Assembly: GCA_003175985.1 (NCBI GenBank)
Contig: PSRJ01000247.1
Location: 1-37,555 of the forward strand
Direction: 5' to 3'
Length of the DNA stretch: 37,555 bases
DNA from: Terriglobia bacterium
GTDB taxonomy: Bacteria; Acidobacteriota; Terriglobia; Bryobacterales; Bryobacteraceae
A program made the position numbers and the translations under genes. The notes under the pieces are model-generated. The model saw nothing but the letters and a program-made list of their open reading frames with translations, did not search any database and was not told the origin of the DNA. Positions 7,726-16,215 of the stretch are shown here, one piece after another; the first letter of the stretch is position 1, and each line of letters starts with the position of its first letter.

Positions 7726-9108
7726 ATGAACCGCCTCGTGCTGCTGGCCCTCGCCGTCTCTACGGTGGCCGGCCAATCCACCATCCCCCGCACTCTGCGG
7801 TTCGATTACGTCCACTCGGGCAGCGCCACCGAAGAACACTTCGCCGTCGATAGCATCATCCTGGAAGGCGCGTGGCCGGGGCCGCTTAATCGCTGGATCG
7901 ATGAGACCAATCTAGGCAAATATTACTTCCAGGTTTTCGACCGCGCCACCAACCGCCTGCTCTATTCCCGCGGCTTCGCCAGTATCTACGGCGAATGGGA
8001 AACCACAGATGAAGCCAAACAGCAGAGCCGCGCGTTCCAGGAAAGCGTACGCTTCCCCGCCCCGGCCGCCCCGGTCCAAGTGGTCATCAAGAAGCGCGGG
8101 CTGCGTAACGAATTCCGCGAGGTCTGGTCCGCGGTAATCGACCCCGCCGATGCCGCGATCGATCGCAGCAGTGCACCCAAATTCAACGTCTGGGCCGTGA
8201 TGCAGAACGGCTCGCCGCAGGATAAGGTTGACCTGTTGCTGCTGGGCGATGGCTATACCGCGGCCGAAATGGAAAAGTGGCATCGCGACGCCCGCCGCAC
8301 CGCCGACCTGCTGTTCGCGGTCTCGCCTTTCAAAGAGCATCGGCTCGAATTCAATGTTTGGGCCATCGATACCCCCGCCGAAGAGAGCGGCGTATCGCGC
8401 CCCTCCGATGGTGTCTATCGCCGGTCTCCGCTGCGCGCAAGCTACGATGCGTTCGGCTCCGAACGCTACGTGCTGAGCTTTGATAACCGGCGCATTCGGG
8501 AGATTGCCGCCGCGGCCCCTTATGAATTCGTCGAAATCGTGGTCAACGACCGCAAATACGGTGGCGGAGGCATCTTCAATCTGTTTGCTACAGTCTCGGC
8601 CGATAATGCATTCACGCCATATGTCTTTGTTCACGAATTCGGGCACCATTTCGCCGGCCTGGCGGACGAATATTACACTTCCGATGTCTCCTACCTCAGC
8701 CCCACCGAAAGACCCGAGCCCTGGGAACCCAACGTGACCGCCGACGCGCACGCGGCCAAGTGGAAGGATCTGCTCAGCCCCGGAATCGACCTGCCCTCTC
8801 CCTGGCCTAAGGCCGATTTCGAGACCATGGAAGTCGAGATTCAGAAGCGCCGCCGCGAGATCCGCGCCGCCCACCGGCCCGAAACAGAAATGGGGGCGCT
8901 GTTTCGCCAAGAGCGCGACCGCGATACCAAACTGCTGTCTTCGGGAACGAACGCCGGTAGAGTGGGAGCCTTCGAAGGAGCCCTCTACGAGGCCAAGGGC
9001 TATTACCGCCCCCAGCAGGACTGCATTATGTTTACGCGCGATGAGGCCGGTTTCTGCGCCGCATGCCGCCGGGCTATCGAACGTATGATTCGCATGTACG
9101 CCAAATAA
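7726..9108 (+). CDS. Exported M64-family (IgA peptidase-like) metallopeptidase
   Basis: From ATG 7726 the protein has 460 residues and a short signal peptide (MNRLVLLALAVSTVAGQ). An N-terminal beta domain (about 20-140) precedes the catalytic domain, as in the M64 family. The zinc site is HEFGHHFAGLADEYY: H303, E304 and H307 form HExxH, and D314 lies where the third ligand falls in the metzincin pattern HExxHxxGxxH/D. Other M64 features are DLLLLGDGYT, FNVWAIDTPAEESG, and a C-terminal Cys-containing QQDCIMFTRDEAGFCAACRR. Characterised members include Clostridium IgA protease; here a general periplasmic or secreted protease is the safe reading. The start is supported by the -10 box at 7689. 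The aldo/keto reductase starts 6 bases after its stop, probably on the same transcript. Confidence 0.88.
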   Translation: MNRLVLLALAVSTVAGQSTIPRTLRFDYVHSGSATEEHFAVDSIILEGAWPGPLNRWIDETNLGKYYFQVFDRATNRLLYSRGFASIYGEWETTDEAKQQSRAFQESVRFPAPAAPVQVVIKKRGLRNEFREVWSAVIDPADAAIDRSSAPKFNVWAVMQNGSPQDKVDLLLLGDGYTAAEMEKWHRDARRTADLLFAVSPFKEHRLEFNVWAIDTPAEESGVSRPSDGVYRRSPLRASYDAFGSERYVLSFDNRRIREIAAAAPYEFVEIVVNDRKYGGGGIFNLFATVSADNAFTPYVFVHEFGHHFAGLADEYYTSDVSYLSPTERPEPWEPNVTADAHAAKWKDLLSPGIDLPSPWPKADFETMEVEIQKRRREIRAAHRPETEMGALFRQERDRDTKLLSSGTNAGRVGAFEGALYEAKGYYRPQQDCIMFTRDEAGFCAACRRAIERMIRMYAK

Positions 9109-9114
9109 AACACC

Positions 9115-10143
9115 ATGCAATTCACCACACTCGGGAAAACGGGAACCACGGTTTCGCGGCTCTGCCTGGGCTGCATGAGCTATGGTGGAGCTCCGGTGCC
9201 CAACTGGGCGCTCGGTACCCGCGGCTGGCACGTCAATAAGGAAGACGCCCGCGAACACTTCAAAATCGCCCTGGATGCCGGCATAAACTTCTTCGACACT
9301 GCCGATGTGTACTCCGCCGGGCAGAGCGAAGAGATCACCGGCTATTATCTGAACGAAATGGCCCGCCGCGACCACATCGTGGTCGCCACCAAGGTCCAGG
9401 GCGTGATGGGCCCGGGTCCGAACGACCGCGGTCTCAGCCGCAAGCACATCATCGCAGGCTGCGAGAACTCGCTGCGCCGTCTTCAGATGGATTATGTGGA
9501 TCTCTACCAGATCCACCGCTGGGATTTCAACGCCCCCGTCGAAGAAACACTCGAAGCGCTCGATTCCCTGGTCCGTGCGGGCAAGGTACGCTACCTCGGG
9601 GCCAGCAGCATGGCTGCCTGGCAGTTCTCCAAAGCCCTTTACATGGCAAAAGAAAATGGTTGGCACCGCTTCCGCGCGATGCAAAACCACTACAATCTCA
9701 CCTACCGTGAAGAAGAGCGGGAAATGATCCCGCTATGCATCGATCAGGGCGTGGCCTTGATCCCCTGGAGTCCGCTGGCGCGCGGATTTCTCACCGGCAC
9801 GCGGAAGCGCGAAGGCGGACTCACCCAACGCTCGCAGGTCGACACGTTTGCGAAGGACCTCTACTACACTGAGAACGACTTCCAGATTGCCGATGCGGTG
9901 GTGGCCGTGGCGGAGAATCGCGGCGTATCCGCCGCGCAGGTCGCCCTGGCCTGGGTGTTGCAGGCGCCCGGAATGACCTCGCCGATCGTGGGCGCCACCA
10001 AGACCGAGCAGCTCAAGGACCTGATCGCGGCGGTGGATCTCAAGCTCACGGGCGACGAAATCGCGGCGGTCGAAAAACCCTATCAGCCTCACGCCATCCG
10101 CGGGCATGTGCAGCCGAGCGCCCGATCGATGCTCGGTTCATGA
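9115..10143 (+). CDS. Aldo/keto reductase, YajO/YakC-like
   Basis: This 342-residue AKR-superfamily oxidoreductase shows a complete catalytic tetrad: D61 (FFDTADVYSAG), Y66, K93 (VVATKVQG) and H134 (DLYQIHRWD). Further motifs are GKVRYLGASSMAAWQ, MQNHYNLTYREEEREM, IPWSPLARGFLTG and SPIVGATKTEQLKDLI. The long insert with MARRDHIVVATKV and the overall pattern resemble the YajO-type group, although that group covers varied substrates and the named reaction cannot be assumed. It begins 6 bases after the M64 stop with no clear Shine-Dalgarno site. It is a different subgroup from the reductase at 3755-4717; the two share only the family core. Cytoplasmic, NADPH-dependent. Confidence 0.9.
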   Translation: MQFTTLGKTGTTVSRLCLGCMSYGGAPVPNWALGTRGWHVNKEDAREHFKIALDAGINFFDTADVYSAGQSEEITGYYLNEMARRDHIVVATKVQGVMGPGPNDRGLSRKHIIAGCENSLRRLQMDYVDLYQIHRWDFNAPVEETLEALDSLVRAGKVRYLGASSMAAWQFSKALYMAKENGWHRFRAMQNHYNLTYREEEREMIPLCIDQGVALIPWSPLARGFLTGTRKREGGLTQRSQVDTFAKDLYYTENDFQIADAVVAVAENRGVSAAQVALAWVLQAPGMTSPIVGATKTEQLKDLIAAVDLKLTGDEIAAVEKPYQPHAIRGHVQPSARSMLGS

Positions 10144-10212
10144 CCGCTTCGTATCCACGCCTACACTTGACGCGGGCTGCCGGATCACCCGATCCGCTAG
10201 ACTTGGGAGAGA

Positions 10213-11361
10213 ATGCGTAACCTCGAACGGGCCCTGCACGAAGCGCGGCACAACACCGATGAGTTGTTCCGCATCCTTGATCCTGATGCGCTCGATGCGC
10301 GGCCGATCCCCGAACGCCACCGCATTGTCTTCTACCTGGGTCATCTGGAGGCCTTCGATTGGAATCTGATCGCTCGCTATGCGCTCGACATCCCGTCCTT
10401 CCACGCGACATTTGATCGCCTGTTCGCCTTCGGCATCGATCCTCCGGAAGGGCAACTCCCCAGCGATCAGCCGTCCGACTGGCCGGATGTCCCCGAAATC
10501 GAGCGCTACAATCAGCGCACGCGCGAGATCATCGATCACGCCCTGCCCGACGTGTCACCCGAGTTGCTTCATGCGGCAATCGAACACCGGCTCATGCACG
10601 CCGAGACACTCGCCTATATCTTCCACAACCTGCCCTATCATCAAAAGCGGGGCTGTCCGGATCGGCAGGTTGCTGGCGGACCGCCTCCCCAGCCGCGCAT
10701 GATCGAGATCCCCGCGGGCGAAGTGCGGCTGGGCCGCGACGCCGAACAGCCGTTCGCTTGGGATAACGAGTGTGAACCGCACACTCTTGAGGTCCCCGCG
10801 TTTTCCATCGGCAAATACAAAGTAACCAACGGCGAGTATCTGGAATTCGTTCGTGAGGGCGGCCCAGCGCCATCCTTCTGGGTAGAAGGCGGTTCTTGGC
10901 ATTACCGCGGAATGTTCTCGGAGATGCCTCTGCCGCTCGATGCTCCGGTCTATGTTACGAAGTGCCAGGCGGAAGCCTATGCCCGGTGGCGCGGCGCCTC
11001 GCTGCCCACCGAAGCCCAGTTCCACCGCGCCTCTGAAGGCGTCCCGCCTTCGCAAAACGTCGACTTCCGGTTCTGGGATCCGCTGCCGGTGACCGCCGAT
11101 GACGCTCTCGTCAACGGCGGGCCTGCCCAGTTGACCGGCAACGGATGGGAGTGGACCAGCACTGTCTTTGCACCCTTTCCTGGATTCCGGCCGTTGCCGT
11201 ATTACAGCAACTACTCCGAGCCCTTCTTCGATGGCCAGCACTTCGTGCTCAAAGGAGCTTCGCCGCGCACCGCCGCCTGCTTCCTGCGGCCCGCGTTCCG
11301 CAACTGGTTCCGTCCGTCATATCCTTACATTTACGCCACGTTCCGGTTGGTGGAATCCTGA
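10213..11361 (+). CDS. egtB: Ergothioneine biosynthesis iron-dependent sulfoxide synthase EgtB
   Basis: EgtB is a non-haem iron enzyme that joins trimethylhistidine (hercynine) to a thiol donor with O2. The 382-residue protein has an N-terminal DinB-like four-helix domain with the three iron-binding histidines: H44 (YLGHLEAFDWN), then H125 and H129 in HRLMHAE (HxxxHxE). A C-terminal formylglycine-generating-enzyme-type domain (about 160-380) shows IPAGEVRLG, FSIGKYKVTNGEYLEF, ASLPTEAQFHRA and GNGWEWTSTVF. No egtA or egtC is present here, so cysteine may replace gamma-glutamylcysteine as donor, as in the Chloracidobacterium type II enzyme; this is inference. A GGGAGAG run just before ATG 10213 supports the start. 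It overlaps egtD by one base (TGATG). Confidence 0.92.
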   Translation: MRNLERALHEARHNTDELFRILDPDALDARPIPERHRIVFYLGHLEAFDWNLIARYALDIPSFHATFDRLFAFGIDPPEGQLPSDQPSDWPDVPEIERYNQRTREIIDHALPDVSPELLHAAIEHRLMHAETLAYIFHNLPYHQKRGCPDRQVAGGPPPQPRMIEIPAGEVRLGRDAEQPFAWDNECEPHTLEVPAFSIGKYKVTNGEYLEFVREGGPAPSFWVEGGSWHYRGMFSEMPLPLDAPVYVTKCQAEAYARWRGASLPTEAQFHRASEGVPPSQNVDFRFWDPLPVTADDALVNGGPAQLTGNGWEWTSTVFAPFPGFRPLPYYSNYSEPFFDGQHFVLKGASPRTAACFLRPAFRNWFRPSYPYIYATFRLVES

Positions 11362-12311
11362 TGTTCGCGCGGGCGCTTGCCAATGAATTCGCGCGCGACG
11401 TGAGAACGGGCCTCACGCGTGCGGGCCAGAAGACTCTCTCCTGCCGGTATCTCTACGATGACATCGGCTCTGCGCTCTTCGATGCCATCACCTATCTACC
11501 CGAGTATGGCCTGACGCGCGCGGATGCCCGAATCATTCAGGCACACGCTTGCGAGCTGGTGGCTTCGCTTCCGGCCAACGTCATCGTAGCGGAACTGGGC
11601 AGCGGCACGGGCTCGAAGACGCGGCCGATCCTGGAGCACCTGCGCACACGCCAGGTGGTGGCTTACTACCCCATCGACGTCTCGCGCGCGGCCCTGCAGC
11701 GCTGCGCACGCGAGTTGGACTCCTTCGGAATGGTGGCTCCCATCGAGTCGAGCTATTTGGAAGGCATCCGCCAGGTAGCCGAGCGGCGCGATGCCGGTCA
11801 GACTCTTCTGGTCCTGTTTCTCGGCAGCACGATCGGCAATTTCGAGCCGGAAGCCGCCATCGATTTCCTCCTCGCCTTGCGGCTCTGCCTGGCCCCCGGC
11901 GACGTCCTGCTGTTGGGCACGGATCTCGTGAAACCAATTGAGCAGATGACCCTGGCGTATGACGACCCCACCGGCGTCACTGCCGCCTTCAACCTCAATT
12001 TGCTGGGCCGCATCAATCGTGAGTTGGATGCCGACTTCGACCTGCGCCAGTTCGAGCATGTAGTCCGCTACACCGAAGAAGCGCAGCGCATTGAAATGCA
12101 CCTGCGCTCCCGCATGTATCAGATCGTGAGCATCCGCCGGGCCGATCTAATTGTCGATTTCGTGCCCAACGAGACCATTTGCACTGAAGCCAGCCACAAG
12201 TTCCGCCCCGAACAGATCGCCAGGCTGGCGCGGACGGCGGGGTTCCGTCTCCAAGAGCAATGGATGGACACGCAATGGGCCTTCGCTGAGAACGTATTGA
12301 TCGCGGAATAA
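11361..12311 (+). CDS. egtD: L-histidine N-alpha-methyltransferase EgtD
   Basis: EgtD trimethylates the alpha-amine of histidine with three S-adenosylmethionine molecules, making hercynine for EgtB. The chosen ATG at 11361 gives 316 residues, close to the roughly 320 of characterised EgtD, and overlaps the egtB stop by one base. The SAM-binding motif is VAELGSGTGSKT (about 76-87), followed by the EgtD signature FLGSTIGNFEP with N160. Substrate-site residues appear as Y200 (TLAYDDPTGVTAAFN) and E276/S278 (TEASHKF), matching the Glu/Ser pair that recognises histidine in mycobacterial EgtD. The frame is open further upstream, but that region is inside egtB. The order egtB-egtD and coupling point to one operon making the complete hercynine-to-sulfoxide step. 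Confidence 0.95.
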   Translation: MFARALANEFARDVRTGLTRAGQKTLSCRYLYDDIGSALFDAITYLPEYGLTRADARIIQAHACELVASLPANVIVAELGSGTGSKTRPILEHLRTRQVVAYYPIDVSRAALQRCARELDSFGMVAPIESSYLEGIRQVAERRDAGQTLLVLFLGSTIGNFEPEAAIDFLLALRLCLAPGDVLLLGTDLVKPIEQMTLAYDDPTGVTAAFNLNLLGRINRELDADFDLRQFEHVVRYTEEAQRIEMHLRSRMYQIVSIRRADLIVDFVPNETICTEASHKFRPEQIARLARTAGFRLQEQWMDTQWAFAENVLIAE

Positions 12312-12314
12312 ATC

Positions 12315-13424
12315 TCAGACGATGGCAGCCGCGGCTTGTGCTGCGTCCATACGGGGCTGCCTCAACATTGTTCCGATCCACCCTTCGACGCGCACGGCCA
12401 TGGCCTCAATGCTGAAGACCTCTGCCCGGCGGCGCGCATCTGCGCGCCGGATCTCGCCAATCCTGCTAATTGCAGCGGCCATCGCGCCTACATCCCCTGG
12501 TGGCACAATGAATCCGCAATCAGCGCCTGCCAGAATCTCCGGCGGGCCTCCGCGGTCGTAGGCAATCACCGGCGTACCGCAGGCGAGCGCTTCCAGCACC
12601 ACCAGCCCGAATGCCTCCACCCATTTCGGGGTCACCAGCATTGCCTGGGCCCTCCCCAGCAGTGCGGCCAGCCGCTCATGGGAAAGCAGTCCATGATAGA
12701 CGAGTTCGCCAGGCGCGGCTGCCCGCCAGGTTTTTTCCCAATAGGCGGAATCCTGTACCTTGCCGCATACATGAAGGGGAACTCCCGCCATCTGTGCGGC
12801 GCGCAGTGCGTCTTCGAGCCCCTTCTCCGGTGAGATCCTGGCCACCCAGATCAGCATCCGGTCAGGGTCGGAAGAGAACCGGAATTGATGGATATCTACC
12901 GCGCCGGGAATGATCCGGGCGCGGGCCACATCGACGAACGGAAAAGTAGCCGCCTGCGCGCGGGAGACGAAGGCAAATGACTCCGGCGCCGTTTGGTAGT
13001 GGTGGCGAATGGCCCGGTCGACCGCGTCGACACAGGACGGCAACGAGATCCAATGCAGCACCGGCGCGGCGAGGAACGGCGTCAAATGGTACGACAGCCA
13101 ATCGTAGGTCAGTGCGACAATGATGTCGTACTGTCGACTCACCGCGGCGGCCTGCCGCCACATTTGTTCGAGGACACCGGCACTGGTTCCTGCGGCCGGT
13201 CCAAACCGGTCGCTGACGGCCGCGCTCCTCGGCGGTGTGCCGTCAGCTTCATATACGCTGACTCCCGCCGGCAGGGAGCTTCCCGCGGGTGCGACCACGG
13301 CCACCTTGTGGCCGCGCGCCATCAACGCGGGTGCGATCTGATGGAGAGTCGTTTCGACCCCGCCTCCATCGCCGGAACCCACAGGGGAAACAGGCGTAGA
13401 CACAAACAGTATTCGCCAGGGCAC
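12315..13424 (-). CDS. Glycosyltransferase family 4
   Basis: This 369-residue retaining GT-B glycosyltransferase probably adds a sugar from a nucleotide-sugar to a glycan, lipid or small molecule in the cytoplasm. The N-terminal acceptor half has ILFVSTPVSP, a GGGVETTLHQIAPALMARGH loop and VAVVAP. The C-terminal donor half starts near LIWVARISPEKGLEDALRAA and holds the family signature EAFGLVVLEALACGTPVIAY (E-x7-E), then RGGPPEIL. The start is GTG at 13424; no better ATG was found. It converges on egtD with only 3 bases between stops, with no terminator visible. The acceptor is unknown; GT4 members related to this form are found in many isolated gene settings. Confidence 0.88.
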   Translation of the reverse strand: MPWRILFVSTPVSPVGSGDGGGVETTLHQIAPALMARGHKVAVVAPAGSSLPAGVSVYEADGTPPRSAAVSDRFGPAAGTSAGVLEQMWRQAAAVSRQYDIIVALTYDWLSYHLTPFLAAPVLHWISLPSCVDAVDRAIRHHYQTAPESFAFVSRAQAATFPFVDVARARIIPGAVDIHQFRFSSDPDRMLIWVARISPEKGLEDALRAAQMAGVPLHVCGKVQDSAYWEKTWRAAAPGELVYHGLLSHERLAALLGRAQAMLVTPKWVEAFGLVVLEALACGTPVIAYDRGGPPEILAGADCGFIVPPGDVGAMAAAISRIGEIRRADARRRAEVFSIEAMAVRVEGWIGTMLRQPRMDAAQAAAAIV

Positions 13425-13480
13425 TGTACCGTGATTACCTCTGTTTCGCCTGAACTGGCGTCAATCGTTCCAAAACTCTC

Positions 13481-13515
13481 TTTCGCATGGGACCGGCCCC
13501 CAGTATACACTGGGG
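13481..13515 (+). promoter_or_regulatory. Candidate promoter with palindromic operator before the BON gene
   Basis: TATACA at 13504-13509 resembles a -10 box, with TTTCGC (13481-13486) at 17-base spacing as a weak -35. The -10 lies within a perfect inverted repeat, CCCCAGT (13498-13504) and ACTGGGG (13509-13515), with a 4-base centre. A repeat in this position could be an operator or a hairpin at the 5' end of the transcript. It sits in the 143-base divergent gap. Confidence 0.4.
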
Positions 13516-13567
13516 CCTCCCGCTTCGACGGAACGGAGATTGCACTCATCCTGTTCCGGGAGGAACT

Positions 13568-14167
13568 ATGAAACGACTCGCCCGAAATGTCGGGATTCTT
13601 ACAGCCACGGTAATACTTTCCGCGGGCTTACTGCCGGCCAAAAAAGATAAGGATAAATACAAAGACACGTCATCGGCCAACCGCTCCGAAGCCAACATCA
13701 CCCAGCGTGGAGCCATTGGCGAGAATCGCGTCACGCGGGAAGTGCGCCATGAACTCGTGATGCTTCCCTATTACGGTGTGTTTGATAATCTGGCGTATCG
13801 CGTGGATGGCCCCACCGTGACTCTGCTGGGCCAGGTGACCCGCCCTACCCTTAAGGACGATGCCGCCAAAGTGGTCAAAAACATCGAGGGGGTCGAACGG
13901 GTCAACAATGAGATCCAGGTGCTTCCCCTTTCCACCGCGGACGACCAGATCCGCCTGGCCGAGTATAGAGCGATTTACGGGCAGACAGGCCTGGATCGAT
14001 ACGCTCTGCAAGCCGTCCCGCCGATTCATATCATCGTGAGCGGCGGTCATGTGACTTTGGAGGGAGTGGTAGCCAGTCAGGCGGATAAAGACCTGGCAGG
14101 CATCCGTGCCAACGGCGTGCCCGGAGTATTCTCCGTTATGAACAATTTGAGAGTGGAGAACCGCTAG
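13568..14167 (+). CDS. Exported protein with two BON domains
   Basis: This 199-residue protein has a signal peptide (MKRLARNVGILTATVILSAG) followed by a Lys/Asp-rich linker. Two BON (bacterial OsmY and nodulation) domains follow: about 60-125 (REVRHELVMLPYYGVFDNLA, then VTLLGQVTRPTLKDDAAKVV, ending VERVNNEIQVLP) and about 128-197 (IHIIVSGGHVTLEGVVASQA, then GVFSVMNNLRVEN). Both show the typical strand-Gly-strand and V-x-N-N-L/I ending. BON proteins bind phospholipid or peptidoglycan and help envelope stability under stress. ATG 13568 is chosen because GGGAGGA (13558-13564) lies just upstream; the frame is open earlier but without a signal peptide. Its TAG stop shares CTAG (14164-14167) with the stop of the convergent VWFA gene. 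Confidence 0.85.
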   Translation: MKRLARNVGILTATVILSAGLLPAKKDKDKYKDTSSANRSEANITQRGAIGENRVTREVRHELVMLPYYGVFDNLAYRVDGPTVTLLGQVTRPTLKDDAAKVVKNIEGVERVNNEIQVLPLSTADDQIRLAEYRAIYGQTGLDRYALQAVPPIHIIVSGGHVTLEGVVASQADKDLAGIRANGVPGVFSVMNNLRVENR

Positions 14168-15246
14168 TTACCGGGTTTGCCCGCCAGCCAGTATCCGGGG
14201 CGCGTCTGGATCTTCTTTACTTCAGGGTGCCCCGTCACCTCCACGGTGATTTCGTGGAAGCCGCCCTCCTCCTTGTTATTGGGGCTGTAGCTGATCAGAT
14301 ATTGGCTATGCAATTCCTCGCCAATGCGGGCGATAGCCTCCTCCAGGCCGCGCTGCTTCATGAAGCCGAACTCGCTACCGCCGGTTCCTTTGGTGAACAG
14401 CTCAACGGGATTGTCTTTGAAGATGTACTTCACATCTTTGAGCAGCTCGACCATCAACGGCAGGAATTCGGCGCGCCCGCCGTTCGAGCCGAACGTTTGT
14501 GCGACTGTGGTGGGCGTTGCGACGACATTAGGAGGCAGCACACCGGCCCGGGCCGCGGGAGGGACCGGATCGGGGCGTGGCTGGTTGGGCGGTGCGCTTA
14601 AAGTGGACACGAACCGGGACATGTCCACCGAATAGAACACGATGTTCGACAACTGCAGGTCTATCAAGGCCTCGCGCGCCCGGCTTTCGCTCGCCAGATC
14701 ACGGGTTTCGCCGATCATCAGCAGGATCCGCCGCCGGGTCTGCGGGCGATGGCTTAACATGCGAGCGCCTTCCACGGCAGCATCCACCAGGCGGTTCGCA
14801 TTGCTGCCTGGCTGAATCTTCTTCACCGCTTGCGCAATCAAATCGGCGTTCGATGTGAAATCCTGCAGCGTGCGAATGCGCGAATCGTACGCCAGCACAG
14901 CCGCCTCGCCCTGCTCGCCGATAACCAGAGGAGCGATCAGGTTGCCGATCTTGTTCACCTGCGGCAGAATGCTTTCAACGTGCGAGCTGGACTCAATCGC
15001 GATGACGATCGAAATCGGCTGATACGTGATATCCACCTCGATGTTCTGTTCCTTATTGTTGTCGAACAAGTGGAATTGGTTGGGTTGGATCCCGTTTACA
15101 TAGCCGCCGTCCCGGTCAAATACGGTGACCGGAGCCACAACGCGTTCCGTAGTGACCACGAAGGGAGGCGGGACCTCCGGGTTCTGCGCCTGTGGTTGTG
15201 CGACGAGACCGGCGCACAGAAACGGTAGAATCCATGTTTTCGACAT
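14164..15246 (-). CDS. Exported VWFA-related protein, end of the moco operon
   Basis: From ATG 15246 this is a 360-residue protein with a signal peptide (MSKTWILPFLCAGLVAQPQA). The order is N-terminal beta domain (FVVTTERVVAPVTVFDRDGG, QFHLFDNNKEQNI), VWA fold (about 77-330), and a beta C-terminus (QYLISYSPNN, EITVEVTGHP, RPGYWLAG), matching the acidobacterial VWFA-related family. In place of the metal motif DxSxS it has E85-S86-S87-S88-H89, so the first Asp and last Ser are changed. A CAGGAGTG Shine-Dalgarno site lies inside moaB, and the moaB stop is one base upstream, so it is probably co-transcribed and coupled. The role is unknown. It is distinct from the one at 2960-3751, which is shorter. 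Confidence 0.78.
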   Translation of the reverse strand: MSKTWILPFLCAGLVAQPQAQNPEVPPPFVVTTERVVAPVTVFDRDGGYVNGIQPNQFHLFDNNKEQNIEVDITYQPISIVIAIESSSHVESILPQVNKIGNLIAPLVIGEQGEAAVLAYDSRIRTLQDFTSNADLIAQAVKKIQPGSNANRLVDAAVEGARMLSHRPQTRRRILLMIGETRDLASESRAREALIDLQLSNIVFYSVDMSRFVSTLSAPPNQPRPDPVPPAARAGVLPPNVVATPTTVAQTFGSNGGRAEFLPLMVELLKDVKYIFKDNPVELFTKGTGGSEFGFMKQRGLEEAIARIGEELHSQYLISYSPNNKEEGGFHEITVEVTGHPEVKKIQTRPGYWLAGKPGN

Positions 15247-15247
15247 G

Positions 15248-15745
15248 TCACTCCTGCCGGGATGCCGCATGTTCGGTAAACCCGCGAAGCAATTCAAGCA
15301 CGTGCGGCACCAATTCTACGATAGCATCCAGGGACTCGACGGCACCCTTAGGAGAACCCGGAAGGTTCACAATCAGCACACTCCCGCGCGTTCCGGCCAC
15401 GGAACGCGAGAGCGCCGCAAGGGGTGTGGCTTGGCGTCCCCGGGCACGCATAAGCTCCGGCAAGCCTGGGATTTCGCGATCGATTGCCGCGCGCGTAGCT
15501 TCCGGTGTTACATCCCGAAGGGCCACACCGGTGCCGCCGGTTGTGAAAATCGCCGAAACCTGCCCGCCATCGGCCAGCGTACCCAATCGGGAAGTGATCT
15601 CTGGAGCCTCATCGGGCAGAGTCTCCATCACTGTCACTCTCCAGCCCAGTTGTTCCAGGCGTTCCCGCAAAGCGGGACCCGATCGATCGACCCGCGTGCC
15701 CGCGGAGACCGAGTCGCTGATGGTGAGCACTGCCGCATTGATCAT
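15248..15745 (-). CDS. moaB: MoaB/MogA-family molybdopterin adenylyltransferase
   Basis: This 165-residue protein belongs to the MoaB/MogA family, which adenylates molybdopterin with ATP ahead of molybdate insertion. Typical motifs are AAVLTISDSVSAG, FTTGGTG (nucleotide/pterin loop), RDVTPEATRAA, and VLIVNLPGSPKGAVESL. Whether it acts as MoaB or MogA cannot be read with certainty from the sequence; both names are used for the same fold. It lies between moaC and the VWFA gene, overlapping moaC by four bases (ATGA), as part of a leftward moco operon. No moaA, moaD or moaE is present in the window, so the rest of the pathway must be elsewhere. Confidence 0.92.
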   Translation of the reverse strand: MINAAVLTISDSVSAGTRVDRSGPALRERLEQLGWRVTVMETLPDEAPEITSRLGTLADGGQVSAIFTTGGTGVALRDVTPEATRAAIDREIPGLPELMRARGRQATPLAALSRSVAGTRGSVLIVNLPGSPKGAVESLDAIVELVPHVLELLRGFTEHAASRQE

Positions 15746-16215
15746 AGAGCGCCCTTGCGGTGAAAATCGCCGCTCTTGCCGCCGGTCTTTTCCAAGAGAT
15801 AGAGGTCTTGGATTTCGATCGATTTATCGAGCGCTTTAGTCATGTCGTAAACCGTGAGGGCGGCGACGGAAGCGGCCGTGAGCGCTTCCATTTCGACACC
15901 CGTCGCCGCGGTGGTGGTCGCGCTGGAAACGATTCGTACGCCCTCCGCTTCCACTGTCACATCGACATCGGCATGGGAGAGCATCAAGGGGTGACAGAGG
16001 GGGATCAGCTCCGCTGTGCGCTTGGCCGCCGAGATGCCGGCAATGCGCGCAATCTCCAGGGGGTTGCCCTTAGGATTTTCCGGCAGCCTCTTCAGGGCCG
16101 CAGCGCCGATACGCACGAACGCGTGGGCCCGGGCCGTACGCCTTGTATCCGGCTTGGCGCTCACATCCACCATGCGGGGGCTGCCGGCGGAATCATAATG
16201 CGAAAGTTTTTTCAT
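15742..16215 (-). CDS. moaC: Cyclic pyranopterin monophosphate synthase MoaC
   Basis: MoaC converts the MoaA product (3',8-cyclo-GTP) to cyclic pyranopterin monophosphate, the first pterin intermediate of the molybdenum cofactor. The 157-residue length is normal. Conserved segments are MVDVSAKPDTRRTARA, KGNPLEIARIAGISAAKRTA, LIPLCHPLMLSHADVDVTVE, and GVEMEALTAASVAALTVYDM followed by TKALDK, which carries the catalytic Asp and Lys. It overlaps moeA and moaB by four bases on each side (ATGA), a strong sign of a single operon with translational coupling. MoaC forms a hexamer in known species. The start ATG at 16215 is the family start. Confidence 0.96.
   Translation of the reverse strand: MKKLSHYDSAGSPRMVDVSAKPDTRRTARAHAFVRIGAAALKRLPENPKGNPLEIARIAGISAAKRTAELIPLCHPLMLSHADVDVTVEAEGVRIVSSATTTAATGVEMEALTAASVAALTVYDMTKALDKSIEIQDLYLLEKTGGKSGDFHRKGAL

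Noticed and set aside
7912-9690. 592-residue minus-strand open frame
   Set aside because: It is antisense to the M64 peptidase and the aldo/keto reductase, both with intact catalytic motifs, and shows no domain; long antisense frames are common in GC-rich coding DNA.
10167-10203. TTGACG and TAGACT as an egtB promoter
   Set aside because: Spacing is 25 bases; TAGACT alone is a weak -10 candidate 9 bases before ATG 10213.
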